DNA from: Candidatus Kapaibacterium sp.
GTDB taxonomy: Bacteria; Bacteroidota; Ignavibacteria; Kapaibacteriales; Kapaibacteriaceae
Direction: 5' to 3'
NCBI GenBank assembly: GCA_022842685.1
Contig: JALHPC010000001.1
Location: 74,905 to 138,904, forward strand
DNA length: 64,000 bases
Shown here: in pieces, positions 17,971-27,564 of the stretch
How positions within the stretch are numbered: position 1 is the stretch's first letter
Layout of the letters: the number at the start of each line of letters is the position of its first letter
Translations under genes and position numbers: made by a program
The notes under the pieces: model-generated
Databases searched by the model: none
Seen by the model: only the letters and a program-made list of their open reading frames with translations
Told to the model about the DNA's origin: nothing

Positions 17971-20451
17971 ATGTCAGCATCATCCTTCTTTCAACGCTAC
18001 GCCACAGCTCTGTCGGTCGCGCTAATCACAGCAACGGTTGTTGTCTTTTTTGCCGACGCCTTATTTACGGGCAAGAACTTCCTAGCAGAGAGCGACAACG
18101 TAGCTTTTTACAGCTTTATCCCCTACCTGAATGAAGCCAAACAGGATGGCGAATTCCCTTTGTGGGTGCCCTATATTTTTTCGGGCATGCCGTCGTTGGC
18201 ATCGTTCCTCGCAGCCGGCGATCGCAGTTGGGACGTGCTAAGCAAGGCCCTGTTTGCCATCCCACGGTTTTTTGGCGAAGGCACCGGCAACGACACATGG
18301 CGTCTTGCGCTTTGGTATGCCATTTATGGCTGCGGCATCTACCTGTTGATGCGCCAAAAGAAACACGACCACCTTGTGGGCGTGCTCTCGGGCGTCGGCG
18401 CCATTTTCTCGACCTTCGTCATCGTATGGGTGATGATTGGCCACAGCACGAAGCCAGTGTCGATGGCTACCTTCCCCTTCATCCTGCTAGCGCTCGAGCG
18501 CATCCGCGAACGCTTTACCCTGCTAAACCTCTTCTTCCTGATTCTTCCTCTCATCGTGTTGGTCTCGGCAACGCACCCCCAAATGATGTTCTACATCGGG
18601 TGCGGCACGCTCATCTATCTGCTGGTCGAGCTGATTTCGCGTTTGATTACAAAGACTGAACCGATGGCAGTTCTTCGAGCTGGCGGTGCCCTTGCCATAG
18701 CCGGCACGCTGGCCGTGGCAACACATGCCGATATGTTCTTGGCCACGCGCGAGTACACGCCAAACTCCACACGCGGTTCAGCACCGCTCGTGCAGTCGCC
18801 CGGTGCTGCCGACCAATCTGGCGGCAACGACTACGAATACGCCACCAACTGGTCGTTCTCGCCCGAAGAGATGGCCACCTTCTTCGTACCCAACTACTTC
18901 GGCTTCGGCAAGATGAAGGACGAACGCGGCCGCATGACCATGCCCTATTGGGGCCAAATGCCCTTTACCGATGCAGCCAACTATATGGGCATTGGCTTGC
19001 TGCTGCTGGCTGCCCTTGGTGCATGGCACTATCGCAAAGATCCCTTCGTGCTGTTCTTGGTTGTTATGGGTGTGTTTTCACTGCTGTTGTCGTTTGGCAA
19101 AACCATGCCCCTCCTCTACGACCTGTTCTACAACGTCGTACCCGGATTTAACAAGTTCCGCGCTCCTAGCATGGCCTTGTGCCTCCTCCAATTCGCCGTA
19201 CCCGTCCTTGCCGGATATGGGGCATCGGTACTCATTGCATGGGCAAGCAAAACCGACGCCGCTTCGCGGCGCATAGCCACGTACGTTGGCGGCGCTGCGG
19301 CGGCGTTTTTTGTCGTCGGCATGATCGGACCGTCGATGATTGAAACGGGTTACCGCCAAGATGTCGCAGATGCAATCGTAGCAAAGAATCCCGACCAGAT
19401 CCAAAGCGCAGACCAAATTCCACGTCAGTATATCGACTCGATTTATACGAACATGTCGTCGGACTGGCGTACCACGGCCACAATTGCCCTGCTATTCGGC
19501 GCTGTTGTTTTCTTTGCCGGACGCGGTACGCTCAAGCCAGCCCTAATCTTGCCTGTGCTGCTGGTGCTTACCGTGTCCGATCTTTGGCGCGTAGCCAAGC
19601 GTCCATACGAACCGTCAAAGAACGATGTTGAAAAGACGGTCTTTCGGAAGACCGACGTGGTAGATTTCTTGAAGTCCGACCCCGGCATGTACCGAATAGC
19701 CGACTTCAGCCGCACGCCGCCCAACGCATGGGCCTATCACTTCATTGAACATGTCCACGGCTATAGCTCGGCCAAACTGCGCGTGTACCAAGACATGCTC
19801 GACATTGCTGGACCCGGCCCAGGACAAGCTCCTGCTCCTGGCAATTCTCGCATCGCGAATCCCTTCATATGGAACCTGCTGAATGTGAAGTACTTAGTTG
19901 CTGATCAACCGCTGTTCCCAGGTCAGCAACCGATGTTTACTTCGCAGCAAACCGGTCAGATGGTCTACGCCAACCCTTCGGTTCTACCTCGCGCATGGTT
20001 CGTAGACAGCGTTGCCGTCAAGGCCGATCGCCGCGCCTTGGCCGAGATGCTACGCGACGGAACGTTCGACCCGCGAGCAGTTGCCATGCTAGATGCACCA
20101 CTGAAGACGGCCATCCAACCCGGCAGCGGAACGTCGGCCCGCGTGACGTCAAGGACCAATCAGTCTCTTTCACTCGATGTTGAGGCCAAGGCCAATGCCT
20201 TCCTTGTTGTTAGCGAGATCTACTACCCAGAGTGGCAGGCAACCATCGATGGCCAGCCAGTCACAACACATCGCACCAACTTCTTGCTACGCGGCATCGA
20301 AGTACCTCCTGGCAAACACACGCTCACGTTTACCTTCGTTAGCAAGGGCTTCGAAACGGGTCGCACACTGTCAATGGCCGCAAACGGTATCGCCATTCTG
20401 ATTGGCATTGGCGGCATCTTCATGAACAGGCGAAGGAAGGTCGTCGCATGA
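17971..20451 (+). CDS. YfhO-family integral membrane protein
   Basis: 826 residues with roughly a dozen hydrophobic segments in the first 500 residues and one near the C-terminus (IAILIGIGGIFMNRRRKV). It has a soluble domain from about 560 onward. Large extracytoplasmic loops follow the first segment (FTGKNFLAESDNVAFYSFIP). The architecture matches the YfhO/GT-C-like family, implicated in Gram-positives in glycosylating teichoic acids, and probably a lipid-linked sugar transferase or related role here (inference). It overlaps the next gene by ATGA and is divergent from the DUF1800 operon. Confidence 0.8.
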   Translation: MSASSFFQRYATALSVALITATVVVFFADALFTGKNFLAESDNVAFYSFIPYLNEAKQDGEFPLWVPYIFSGMPSLASFLAAGDRSWDVLSKALFAIPRFFGEGTGNDTWRLALWYAIYGCGIYLLMRQKKHDHLVGVLSGVGAIFSTFVIVWVMIGHSTKPVSMATFPFILLALERIRERFTLLNLFFLILPLIVLVSATHPQMMFYIGCGTLIYLLVELISRLITKTEPMAVLRAGGALAIAGTLAVATHADMFLATREYTPNSTRGSAPLVQSPGAADQSGGNDYEYATNWSFSPEEMATFFVPNYFGFGKMKDERGRMTMPYWGQMPFTDAANYMGIGLLLLAALGAWHYRKDPFVLFLVVMGVFSLLLSFGKTMPLLYDLFYNVVPGFNKFRAPSMALCLLQFAVPVLAGYGASVLIAWASKTDAASRRIATYVGGAAAAFFVVGMIGPSMIETGYRQDVADAIVAKNPDQIQSADQIPRQYIDSIYTNMSSDWRTTATIALLFGAVVFFAGRGTLKPALILPVLLVLTVSDLWRVAKRPYEPSKNDVEKTVFRKTDVVDFLKSDPGMYRIADFSRTPPNAWAYHFIEHVHGYSSAKLRVYQDMLDIAGPGPGQAPAPGNSRIANPFIWNLLNVKYLVADQPLFPGQQPMFTSQQTGQMVYANPSVLPRAWFVDSVAVKADRRALAEMLRDGTFDPRAVAMLDAPLKTAIQPGSGTSARVTSRTNQSLSLDVEAKANAFLVVSEIYYPEWQATIDGQPVTTHRTNFLLRGIEVPPGKHTLTFTFVSKGFETGRTLSMAANGIAILIGIGGIFMNRRRKVVA

Positions 20452-21047
20452 CCGATTCAGAAGTCGTCGATATCTGCACGCAGTCGATTGCCGAGGTTGG
20501 CTACATACGCCTTACTCCGGCCCAGTTCGCCGTCATCACGGTAGAACAGGCCAACCTTATAAACGCCATGTTTGGCGATGCACATATGATGCAGTTGCCC
20601 GACCATGAAGTGGCATTCTTCGAATGGTTGCGCACGGCCGACCCTGACGTGTGGAACGACCTGTGGTCCGACCCCACACCACCCTATCATGTATCGCTTG
20701 CCTTCCTTGGTAGCTTCTGTGGGCCAAATGCCAATGGTATCTTCGTCATCTGCGATTTGCAGAGCGTCGACAACTACTACTTCTCAACGCATACGTTCAT
20801 CGAAAAAGAGTCCGACGCCTACGTCCAAGCCGTCCGCGACCGCTTTGCCGAAGGCCTTCCACTCACCACGGCCCAAGCTCTTACGTTGGAAGCGTCGGTT
20901 GCCCCTATCGACGTGTGGCACTTCGCCTATCGCTATAGGTTGAGCGTCGACGTTGCCAAGCAGGCAGCACGGGCTTTGGCCGAGGATCGCGTTGTGGTCC
21001 ACGTACCAAGTGCCGAACATCTGTCACAACTGTTCGACGTTCAATGA
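20448..21047 (+). CDS. Protein of unknown function
   Basis: 199 residues, soluble, acidic, no signal peptide or membrane segment. I do not recognise a family. Notable features are a Trp-rich stretch (FFEWLRTADPDVWNDLWSDP, about residues 60-80) and a C-terminal helical part. It overlaps both neighbours by ATGA (YfhO-like upstream, aspartokinase downstream), so it is almost certainly translated with them. Confidence 0.7.
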   Translation: MTDSEVVDICTQSIAEVGYIRLTPAQFAVITVEQANLINAMFGDAHMMQLPDHEVAFFEWLRTADPDVWNDLWSDPTPPYHVSLAFLGSFCGPNANGIFVICDLQSVDNYYFSTHTFIEKESDAYVQAVRDRFAEGLPLTTAQALTLEASVAPIDVWHFAYRYRLSVDVAKQAARALAEDRVVVHVPSAEHLSQLFDVQ

Positions 21048-22378
21048 CCATTGACGTTCTAAAGTTTGGTGGCACCTCGGTAGCCGATGCTGCGGCATTG
21101 CGAAGCGTACTCGACATCGTATCTGCTCGCTCGACGAATGGCGCCCGCCTCCTGGTGGTGCTCTCTGCAACGGCAGGCACGACCAATGCGCTGCTAGAGC
21201 TTGCAGCGGCGGCGGCGCAGCAGTCTACTTCCGTCGTTGTGCAGTCACTCCAACAGCTTCGTGAGCGCCACCTGCAGATTGTAAGCGACCTGATACCCGA
21301 CAGCGCACAACGTACACAAGCCCATGCAGCCGTATCGGAGTTGTGCGATAATCTCGACGAATACTGCCACGGCCTTTCGCTTCTCGGCGAGTGTAGCCCG
21401 CAAAGCTTCGACGAAGTTGTTGCCTACGGCGAGCGCCTAAGCACCACCATCGTGGCGCAAGCGGCACGCTCGTTCGGCATAAGCGCGGCCTGGCTCGACG
21501 TCCGCCACGTGATGCGCACCGATGCTACGTACCAACAAGCAGCCGTCGACATGGACGCCACAGAGCGTCAATGGGCTCATCGGGCCACGCTCTTCACCAA
21601 CGTCGACGTCGTTGTAACTCAGGGCTTCATCGGCGCGGCTCCCAATGGCACCACAACAACGCTAGGCCGCGGCGGCTCAGACTACTCTGCCGCTATCCTT
21701 GGTGCTGTTTGTGGTGCACGCATCATCGACATCTTTACCGACGTCAGTGGCGTGCTCTCCGCCGATCCACGCCTTGTTCCTTCGGCTCGCCCCATCGCCA
21801 CTATCGACGTAGCAATGATGCGCGAACTCGCGCTATACGGCGCCAAGGTTCTCCATCCCGACACCATTCTACCGGCCACCAGCCGAAACATCCCTGTTCG
21901 AGTCGTTAACACCTTTGAGCCCAGTGCTCAGGGCACGCTCATCACGGCAGGGGGCACCGACGTCAACGTTGTGGCCGTCACCGGCGTTCGCCAGTGTGTG
22001 CGCCTTGCCGTTGCCCCTGCCGACGCTCCTACCGTTCGCAACGCCCTTGCACGCCGGCACCTGACGGTACTTCTGCATTGTTCCACGCTAACAAGCGAGT
22101 CGTTTGTGGTTCAGCGCCCCAACGATGTGACAATACTCGATATCGAGTCGGCCGTAGCCGATGCTAGCACCGTGGTGCATGAATGTTCGATGGTGGTGGC
22201 CTGTTCGAACGTTGCGTTGCATCACGCAACGGCGGGAAGGGCTCTGGCGGAACTGCCTGACGTGCCCGTTAGCGACGTCACGTGGTTCCCACATGGAAAA
22301 AGCGTTGCACTTTGTGTTCCACCGTCAGCGTATAGCGACGTTGTCCTTCGGCTGCACCAGTCACTGCTTGACGCTTAG
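21044..22378 (+). CDS. lysC: Aspartokinase
   Basis: Phosphorylates aspartate, the first step toward lysine, threonine and methionine. 444 residues, monofunctional (no homoserine dehydrogenase domain). The kinase domain opens with DVLKFGGTSVADAAAL and contains GFIGAAPNGTTTTLGRGGSD for substrate and ATP binding. The final third holds two ACT-type regulatory repeats (from about residue 300), so end-product feedback is likely (inference). The start overlaps the upstream stop by ATGA. Its stop codon overlaps the convergent plsY stop by 4 bases. Other members of the pathway are not in the window, so lysC versus thrA naming is uncertain. Confidence 0.93.
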   Translation: MTIDVLKFGGTSVADAAALRSVLDIVSARSTNGARLLVVLSATAGTTNALLELAAAAAQQSTSVVVQSLQQLRERHLQIVSDLIPDSAQRTQAHAAVSELCDNLDEYCHGLSLLGECSPQSFDEVVAYGERLSTTIVAQAARSFGISAAWLDVRHVMRTDATYQQAAVDMDATERQWAHRATLFTNVDVVVTQGFIGAAPNGTTTTLGRGGSDYSAAILGAVCGARIIDIFTDVSGVLSADPRLVPSARPIATIDVAMMRELALYGAKVLHPDTILPATSRNIPVRVVNTFEPSAQGTLITAGGTDVNVVAVTGVRQCVRLAVAPADAPTVRNALARRHLTVLLHCSTLTSESFVVQRPNDVTILDIESAVADASTVVHECSMVVACSNVALHHATAGRALAELPDVPVSDVTWFPHGKSVALCVPPSAYSDVVLRLHQSLLDA

Positions 22379-23001
22379 TCTGCTGAGCTATCCTCTTGCC
22401 GCAGGGCCTCGCGTACTGGGGCCACGTGCCGCATAAATAGCGGTACGCAGCACGCGAACACTGTCCACCGCGTTGCGCTTGCCTCAAGCACGTTGGCATA
22501 GTCCATTATGTCGAGAGCCGCATACGGCGTGCTCCAAATAAGCACGGCAACACCGATTGTGCCCGTCATGCTTGCGATGTGAATGTTCTTTCGAATGGCA
22601 AAGTAGCCCGTCAGATACATCACATCCCAGATAATCACGGCTAACGGGTTAACAACCAGGAAGGCCCCCATAGCCGTTGCTAGTCCGCGGCCGCCCTTGC
22701 CTCGCAGAAAGATGTTATACGTATGGCCCACAACAACAAACAAGGCCGCAACGCCTGCGTGAGGCCACACACCGTCGTTAAGGTAGTCGCCAACGGCTAC
22801 TGCCAGTGCCCCTTTCAACGCATCGACAAGCATAACGAGGATACCCCAGCGCTTTTTGCCGGACACGTCGTAGGTATTCATGGCGCCGACATTACCAGTG
22901 CCGTGCTGGCGAATATCAATGCCATGTGTGCGACGAAGCAACAGGTAGGCAGTGGGGAAGCAGCCCAACAGATAGGCAATAACGGCGGTAGCGACTATCA
23001 T
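22375..23001 (-). CDS. plsY: Glycerol-3-phosphate acyltransferase PlsY
   Basis: Inner-membrane acyltransferase that makes lysophosphatidic acid from acyl-phosphate and glycerol-3-phosphate. 208 residues, with about five membrane segments. Family motifs are LLGCFPTAYLL, GTGNVGAMNTYD and GHTYNIFLRGKGGRGLAT. It overlaps the upstream ABC permease gene by ATGA, an unusual partner. It is the last gene of the maf-permease-plsY operon and converges on aspartokinase. Confidence 0.94.
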   Translation of the reverse strand: MIVATAVIAYLLGCFPTAYLLLRRTHGIDIRQHGTGNVGAMNTYDVSGKKRWGILVMLVDALKGALAVAVGDYLNDGVWPHAGVAALFVVVGHTYNIFLRGKGGRGLATAMGAFLVVNPLAVIIWDVMYLTGYFAIRKNIHIASMTGTIGVAVLIWSTPYAALDIMDYANVLEASATRWTVFACCVPLFMRHVAPVREALRQEDSSAD

Positions 23002-23879
23002 GAGGTCTTGTTCCGTAAAACGTGCATCTGGATGCCTGAAAACACAAGAAGGATAACAAAGATGATATAGGCAAGCGCACTGGCCTGGCCCATCATATCG
23101 GATTGCTCGAACGCTTGGTGGTAGAGCTCATAGACAAGTGTTGTGGTGGCACCGAGTGGCCCACCTTTCGTCATAACATAGATTTCAACAAACACCTGAA
23201 AACTCTTGATGGAGTTTAGTACAAGAATAAAAACGAGCGTTGGCCGAAGCAGTGGTAACGTAATTCGAGCGAACTGCTGCCAGGCCGTAGCGCCAGCAAG
23301 GCGCGCTGTTTCGTACAGGTCTTTTGGTATGTTCTCCATGCCGGCCAATACGAGCACCATGTAGTAGCCGGTAGAAATCCAGATGTCCATAGCCATAATG
23401 GCTGGCAAGGCCGTCGACGTATCAAGAAGCCAGCCGCGCTCGGGCCCGGCCATGCCTACCATCGAGAGCAAGGCATTGATAACACCGTCTCGGGCGTACA
23501 GATTGGTAAAGATCAGGGCGATGACAACGAGCGAGGTAATGCTGGGTAGGAAGTAGCTTGAACGGAGAAGGCTAGCAACGCGGGGCGACTGACCGCGAAC
23601 ACCAAGTGCAAGAGCAATGGCCAAGGCCGTTGTAACGGGCACAGTGCCCACGGTAAAGATTGTGGTGTTGGAAAGTGCCAACCAGAATCTATCAGAGGAA
23701 AGAAGGTTTGTATAGTTGGCAACGCCAACCCATTCATACGTCGAGGCAAGCGTGGAGTGTTTCGTAAAGCTCAACACGGCGGCATAAACAAGGGGGTACA
23801 GCCAGAACACGGCTGCCGTGACAAGCCATGGCAGAAGCAACACTAGCGTGGGTGCAGGAAGGGCCCGGCGCTTCGTCAT
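22998..23879 (-). CDS. Sugar-type ABC transporter permease (UgpA/MalF family)
   Basis: Inner-membrane permease of a carbohydrate importer, 293 residues with six predicted membrane segments. The cytoplasmic EAA loop that contacts the ATPase reads YETARLAGATAWQQFARITL then PLLRP. I start it at ATG 23879 (MTKRRALPAP), which overlaps the maf stop by ATGA; the longer open frame is maf sequence. No second permease, binding protein or ATPase is nearby, so partners must be encoded elsewhere. Substrate is unknown; glycerol-3-phosphate is one possibility given plsY next door (inference). Confidence 0.88.
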   Translation of the reverse strand: MTKRRALPAPTLVLLLPWLVTAAVFWLYPLVYAAVLSFTKHSTLASTYEWVGVANYTNLLSSDRFWLALSNTTIFTVGTVPVTTALAIALALGVRGQSPRVASLLRSSYFLPSITSLVVIALIFTNLYARDGVINALLSMVGMAGPERGWLLDTSTALPAIMAMDIWISTGYYMVLVLAGMENIPKDLYETARLAGATAWQQFARITLPLLRPTLVFILVLNSIKSFQVFVEIYVMTKGGPLGATTTLVYELYHQAFEQSDMMGQASALAYIIFVILLVFSGIQMHVLRNKTS

Positions 23880-24487
23880 GACGTGGGCACACGCAGTCCG
23901 TGCAACATGGTAGAAAGAAGCGACAGCGGCAAACCCACGACGGTAAAGTAGCAACCCTCGATACGCTCTACAAAGAGCGCGCCGGCGTCGCCCTGGATGC
24001 CATAGGCCCCGGCTTTGTCCATTGGTGTTCCCCCGGCAACATAGGCGTCGATTTCATACTCGCTAACAGGCCTGAACGAAACCTTGGTAGCACTGCAGTT
24101 GCAACGAACAACGTCGGGACCACGGCCAACAACGGCAAGCCCGGTATACACGGTGTGTGTGTTGCCCTGCAATCGCAGAAGCATGCGCCGCGCGTCGTCG
24201 GTATCGCGAGGTTTGTTCATGACCACGCCATCTAGCACCACGGTTGTGTCGGCGCCGACAACCACCACGGGCTCAGCACTCCGTTGTGCGCACCAAAGGG
24301 CCTTGCGCTGTGCAAGTTCCATCACGTACTCTTCGGGAGGCATTGACGTTGACACCGCGTCTTCGTCAACGTCGGGCACAACAACATCAAAGGTAAATCC
24401 CACCTGCTCTAATAGCTGTCGCCTTCGTGGCGATGCCGAGGCAAGGATGAGCTGGCGAGTAAGGCCGTGCACGTCGTTCTGCGTCAT
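23876..24487 (-). CDS. maf: Maf-like nucleoside triphosphate pyrophosphatase
   Basis: House-cleaning enzyme that hydrolyses non-canonical or excess nucleoside triphosphates, 203 residues. The signature LILASASPRRRQLLEQVG is at the N-terminus, the catalytic Asp region reads VVVGADTTVVLDG, and KPRDTDDARRML follows. It is the first gene of its operon and is divergent from the response regulator with 63 bases between start codons. Whether it prefers dTTP/UTP or other nucleotides cannot be settled by eye. Confidence 0.92.
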   Translation of the reverse strand: MTQNDVHGLTRQLILASASPRRRQLLEQVGFTFDVVVPDVDEDAVSTSMPPEEYVMELAQRKALWCAQRSAEPVVVVGADTTVVLDGVVMNKPRDTDDARRMLLRLQGNTHTVYTGLAVVGRGPDVVRCNCSATKVSFRPVSEYEIDAYVAGGTPMDKAGAYGIQGDAGALFVERIEGCYFTVVGLPLSLLSTMLHGLRVPTS

Positions 24488-24515
24488 TGGTGCGAAGATA
24501 CTGTGTTAGATTTGG
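24488..24515 (+). promoter_or_regulatory. Promoter of the two-component system
   Basis: TTG (24488-24490), 17 bases, then TAGATTTG (24508-24515) match the Bacteroidetes promoter form. The start codon of the response regulator is 36 bases downstream. Confidence 0.6.
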
Positions 24516-24550
24516 ACGATGGTGTGCACACAACCGCGACGCATCTGCAG

Positions 24551-25237
24551 ATGAGAGTACTGATTGTCGAAGACGAGCCGTCACTTGCCGAATTCCTCCG
24601 GCAGGGGCTCGAGGAGCACGGCTGCGCCGTTAGCGTAGCTACCGATGGGCATATGGGACTTGCGGCGGCAGAGGAGGGTGGCTTCGACGTCGTCGTCCTT
24701 GACATTTTGTTGCCGGCACTGAATGGCCTTGAGGTATGTCGGCGCTTGCGCCTGCAACGCCCGGCGCTACCCATCCTTATGCTAACGGCACTTGGAACAA
24801 CAACCGACACCGTACGTGGGCTCGAGGCCGGTGCCGACGACTACGTAACGAAGCCTTTTGCGTTCGACGAACTGCTGGCACGAGTGCGAGCGCTTGCCCG
24901 GCGTGTGCTAGGTGCAGCCATAGACGTACCGCCGCTGCGCGTAGCCGACCTCTCAATCGACACGTTGCGGCGGCGCGTCCAACGTGGCGACGTTGAGCTT
25001 GCACTCACGCCACGCGAATACGCATTGCTCGTAGAGTTCGTTCGAAATCCCGGTAAGACGTTCTCGCGTGCCGAACTTGCCGAGCGCGTGTGGGGTGTAG
25101 ATTTCGATACCGGCACGAACGTGATTGACGTCTACGTGAACTACCTGCGCAACAAGGTCGACAAGCCGTTTCCGACGAAGCTCATTCACACAGTGTTTGG
25201 CGTGGGATACGTAATGCGCCTGCCTGAGGCCGTATGA
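24551..25237 (+). CDS. OmpR-family response regulator
   Basis: 228 residues. The receiver domain (1-115) has the acidic pair VEDE near residue 7, the phospho-acceptor Asp51 (VVVLDILLP), Thr at LMLTA and the conserved Lys in YVTKPF. The C-terminal winged-helix DNA-binding domain (about 130-225) has LTPREYALLVEF and TNVIDVYVNYLRNK. I chose ATG 24551 because it gives the normal receiver start MRVLIVEDEP. It overlaps the kinase gene by ATGA. The layout resembles CusR/metal-type systems, but the signal is unknown. Confidence 0.93.
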   Translation: MRVLIVEDEPSLAEFLRQGLEEHGCAVSVATDGHMGLAAAEEGGFDVVVLDILLPALNGLEVCRRLRLQRPALPILMLTALGTTTDTVRGLEAGADDYVTKPFAFDELLARVRALARRVLGAAIDVPPLRVADLSIDTLRRRVQRGDVELALTPREYALLVEFVRNPGKTFSRAELAERVWGVDFDTGTNVIDVYVNYLRNKVDKPFPTKLIHTVFGVGYVMRLPEAV

Positions 25238-26598
25238 CGATTCGTACACGCCTTACGCTGTTGTTCACGGGCCTTATGGCCGTTGTTCTTGGCTTCATTC
25301 TCGTTGCCATCTATGCGTTAAGCGTAGCCAATACGCGCAGCGAGTTTTTCGGCCGACTTCGAGAACGAACCACCATTGCTGCCAACGTCTTCCTAGAGAA
25401 GGACGAGCTTGCTCGGCAGACACTGATGCAGTTTAACACGCGCTATTTAGTGACGTTGCCAGAGGAAGTCGTCTTTCTGATTGACTCTGCCGGCACACAC
25501 CGTTTTGTTGAAACGTCGGATGCACCCATCCAGCCATCACAAACGTGGATCGAGGCTGTTCGAACGAATGGTGCAATACAAGAGTTCGACAACGGCACGC
25601 AGCGCTACGGAACGTATTATCACGACAACCAGGGCGACTTTGTTATTATCGCTCAAGCACGCGACGTCTACGGACAGTCGAAGCTCGACAACCAGCGCTT
25701 CGTCCTGTATGGAGCCTTCGGCGCTGGCGTGCTTCTTGCATTTTTCGCGGGTATGGTGTTTGCTCGCAGAGCACTACAGCCAATGAATGCCGTGATTAAC
25801 CGCGTGGACTCTATCACGGCATCGACGCTAGACGAACGCGTGGAGGGCGGCGAAGCCGCCGACGAAATCGGCCATCTCGTTCGTACGTTTAACGGTATGC
25901 TTGAGCGCCTCGAAGAGTCATTCCGCCAGCAGCAGGAGTTCGTTGCCAATGCTTCACACGAATTGCGCACGCCTCTTACGTCAATCGTTGGACGGCTGGA
26001 AGTGCAGTTGGCGCGAGCACGTTCGATCGACGAATCTCGCGAGTCGAACCTAGCCGTTCTTGCCGAAGCTCGCCGCCTGAGCACCATTGTTGATGCCTTG
26101 TTGCTGATGGCGCAAGCCATAGACAACGCTCCAGCTATGGAGCGTAGCAGCGTACGCCTTGATGAGATGCTCTTGGACGCCGTCGGGGCCGCCAGACAAC
26201 GGTACGGAACGCAACGTATCGTACCGCGACTAACGGTTAGCGGAGACGATGCCGACAGTGTTACGATTGCCGGTTTTCCTACGCTGTTACGCGTAGCACT
26301 CGACAACGTCATCGACAACGCCGTGAAGTACAGCGAGGGCGAAGTAACGGTCGAGCTTCGCGCTAACGCCGAAGGTTGCGCATACATCGTAACCGACAGC
26401 GGCCGAGGCATCAGTCCGACCGAGCTAACGAAGATTGGCACGCTCTTTTATCGGTCAGAGAGTGCCAAGGTAGCCCAAGGGTATGGCATTGGTCTTGCGT
26501 TGACGGGACGCCTTATCGACGCACATCGCGGTTCGATCAAGATTCGTAGCGAGGAAGGTCGCGGCACTGTTGTTGAGTTAAGGCTTGGATCGACATGA
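25234..26598 (+). CDS. Sensor histidine kinase
   Basis: 454 residues. A membrane segment (about 5-28), a periplasmic sensor region of about 120 residues and a second membrane segment (about 152-174) lead into a HAMP domain. The HisKA box NASHELRTPLTSIVG carries the phosphorylated His. The ATPase domain has the N box DNVIDNAVKYSEG, the G1 box DSGRGIS and the G2 box GYGIGLALTGRL. It pairs with the upstream response regulator (ATGA overlap). The ligand is not evident. Confidence 0.93.
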   Translation: MTIRTRLTLLFTGLMAVVLGFILVAIYALSVANTRSEFFGRLRERTTIAANVFLEKDELARQTLMQFNTRYLVTLPEEVVFLIDSAGTHRFVETSDAPIQPSQTWIEAVRTNGAIQEFDNGTQRYGTYYHDNQGDFVIIAQARDVYGQSKLDNQRFVLYGAFGAGVLLAFFAGMVFARRALQPMNAVINRVDSITASTLDERVEGGEAADEIGHLVRTFNGMLERLEESFRQQQEFVANASHELRTPLTSIVGRLEVQLARARSIDESRESNLAVLAEARRLSTIVDALLLMAQAIDNAPAMERSSVRLDEMLLDAVGAARQRYGTQRIVPRLTVSGDDADSVTIAGFPTLLRVALDNVIDNAVKYSEGEVTVELRANAEGCAYIVTDSGRGISPTELTKIGTLFYRSESAKVAQGYGIGLALTGRLIDAHRGSIKIRSEEGRGTVVELRLGST

Positions 26599-26673
26599 GG
26601 ATTAGAAAACTCTCATAAGCTTCTAATGCGACCTTAACGAGGTGCTTCGGTATGCCTCATAGTTTCGCAGGGC

Positions 26674-27558
26674 ATGTCCCCGTCGTTGTTTCCCGTCCCG
26701 TACGTCCCGCTGCTTTGCCCTATCTGCATCGTCTTGGCAGCGCTATGTCTTCCGTTGTACAGCGCTGCCAGCTCGATGCAGAGTGACGCAGCACCGTCAC
26801 CACAAAACCCTGAGTCGTCCACCCTTTCACTGCCAACGAAGGTTCTTCATGCCGAACCGCTGTTTATCGATCTCATCCGCGACCTTGGCGCCCGCAGGGG
26901 CGAAGCCGAGTGGAACGTTGCTTTTGAAATGATCGATCGGCTGCGCTACGATCGCTATGCAATGCTTATCGAATACGAGTGGGCTCCCGTCGACCGCCTA
27001 GGCCTAGAACTCGAAATTCCCGTCACCCTCTACTCACGTTCACTTGCCCAGAATGGCATACAACCGTCGAATCGTATCGAGAGCATCAAGGCCGCAGCAC
27101 AGTGGACGTTTCTTGTCGACGACAGCAGGGCGTTGTCGGTAGCACTCGGCTACATTAACGAACTAGAGTTTACAGACCTTAACGCTATCACCCGTGGCCC
27201 CATCTTCTCTGGCAACATGTTCAACCCTTTTCTGATTGTGGCCAAGCGATGGGGAGAGCAATTCCACAGTCTGTTATACACCGGTCCACGATCGCACCTC
27301 GCGTTTGCAGATGGATCGGTACATACACAATTCGAAGTGAACGCCAGTGCTCACTTCATGATTGGCGGCACTCGAAACTTCATTGGACTCGAAACCAACA
27401 CGCTTTTCGACCAGCAGGCATTTTCGACCGTGCTACGCCCTCAGATGCGAGTAGGAATCTCCCATAACACGTTGGTGGGCATGGGCGTCTCGGTTCCCAT
27501 CGACCGCAATGGCGATCGCTTGGGCATGTTCATGCGTCTGATATGGGAGCCGAATTAG
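26674..27558 (+). CDS. Putative outer-membrane beta-barrel protein (HAEPLF family)
   Basis: 294 residues with an N-terminal signal peptide (CIVLAALCLPLYSAA). The mature part starts KVLHAEPLFIDLIRDLGARR then GEAEWNVAF. I recall this opening from a conserved Bacteroidota family of unassigned function. The rest alternates short amphipathic strands with aromatic ends (LIEYEWAPVDRLGLELEIPV, VGISHNTLVGMGVSVPI), consistent with an outer-membrane barrel. It follows the two-component system by 75 bases and could be its target, which is inference. Confidence 0.65.
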   Translation: MSPSLFPVPYVPLLCPICIVLAALCLPLYSAASSMQSDAAPSPQNPESSTLSLPTKVLHAEPLFIDLIRDLGARRGEAEWNVAFEMIDRLRYDRYAMLIEYEWAPVDRLGLELEIPVTLYSRSLAQNGIQPSNRIESIKAAAQWTFLVDDSRALSVALGYINELEFTDLNAITRGPIFSGNMFNPFLIVAKRWGEQFHSLLYTGPRSHLAFADGSVHTQFEVNASAHFMIGGTRNFIGLETNTLFDQQAFSTVLRPQMRVGISHNTLVGMGVSVPIDRNGDRLGMFMRLIWEPN

Positions 27559-27564
27559 TGCACA

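Noticed and set aside
24520..24522. An ATG just after the response-regulator promoter that could give a leaderless start.
   Set aside because: It is out of frame with the response regulator; the in-frame ATG at 24551 gives the normal receiver N-terminus.
26600..26640. TAA-containing direct repeats about 11 bases apart (TCTAATG and CTTAACG), resembling OmpR-type boxes before the 26674 gene.
   Set aside because: The match between repeats is poor and only two partial units are visible.
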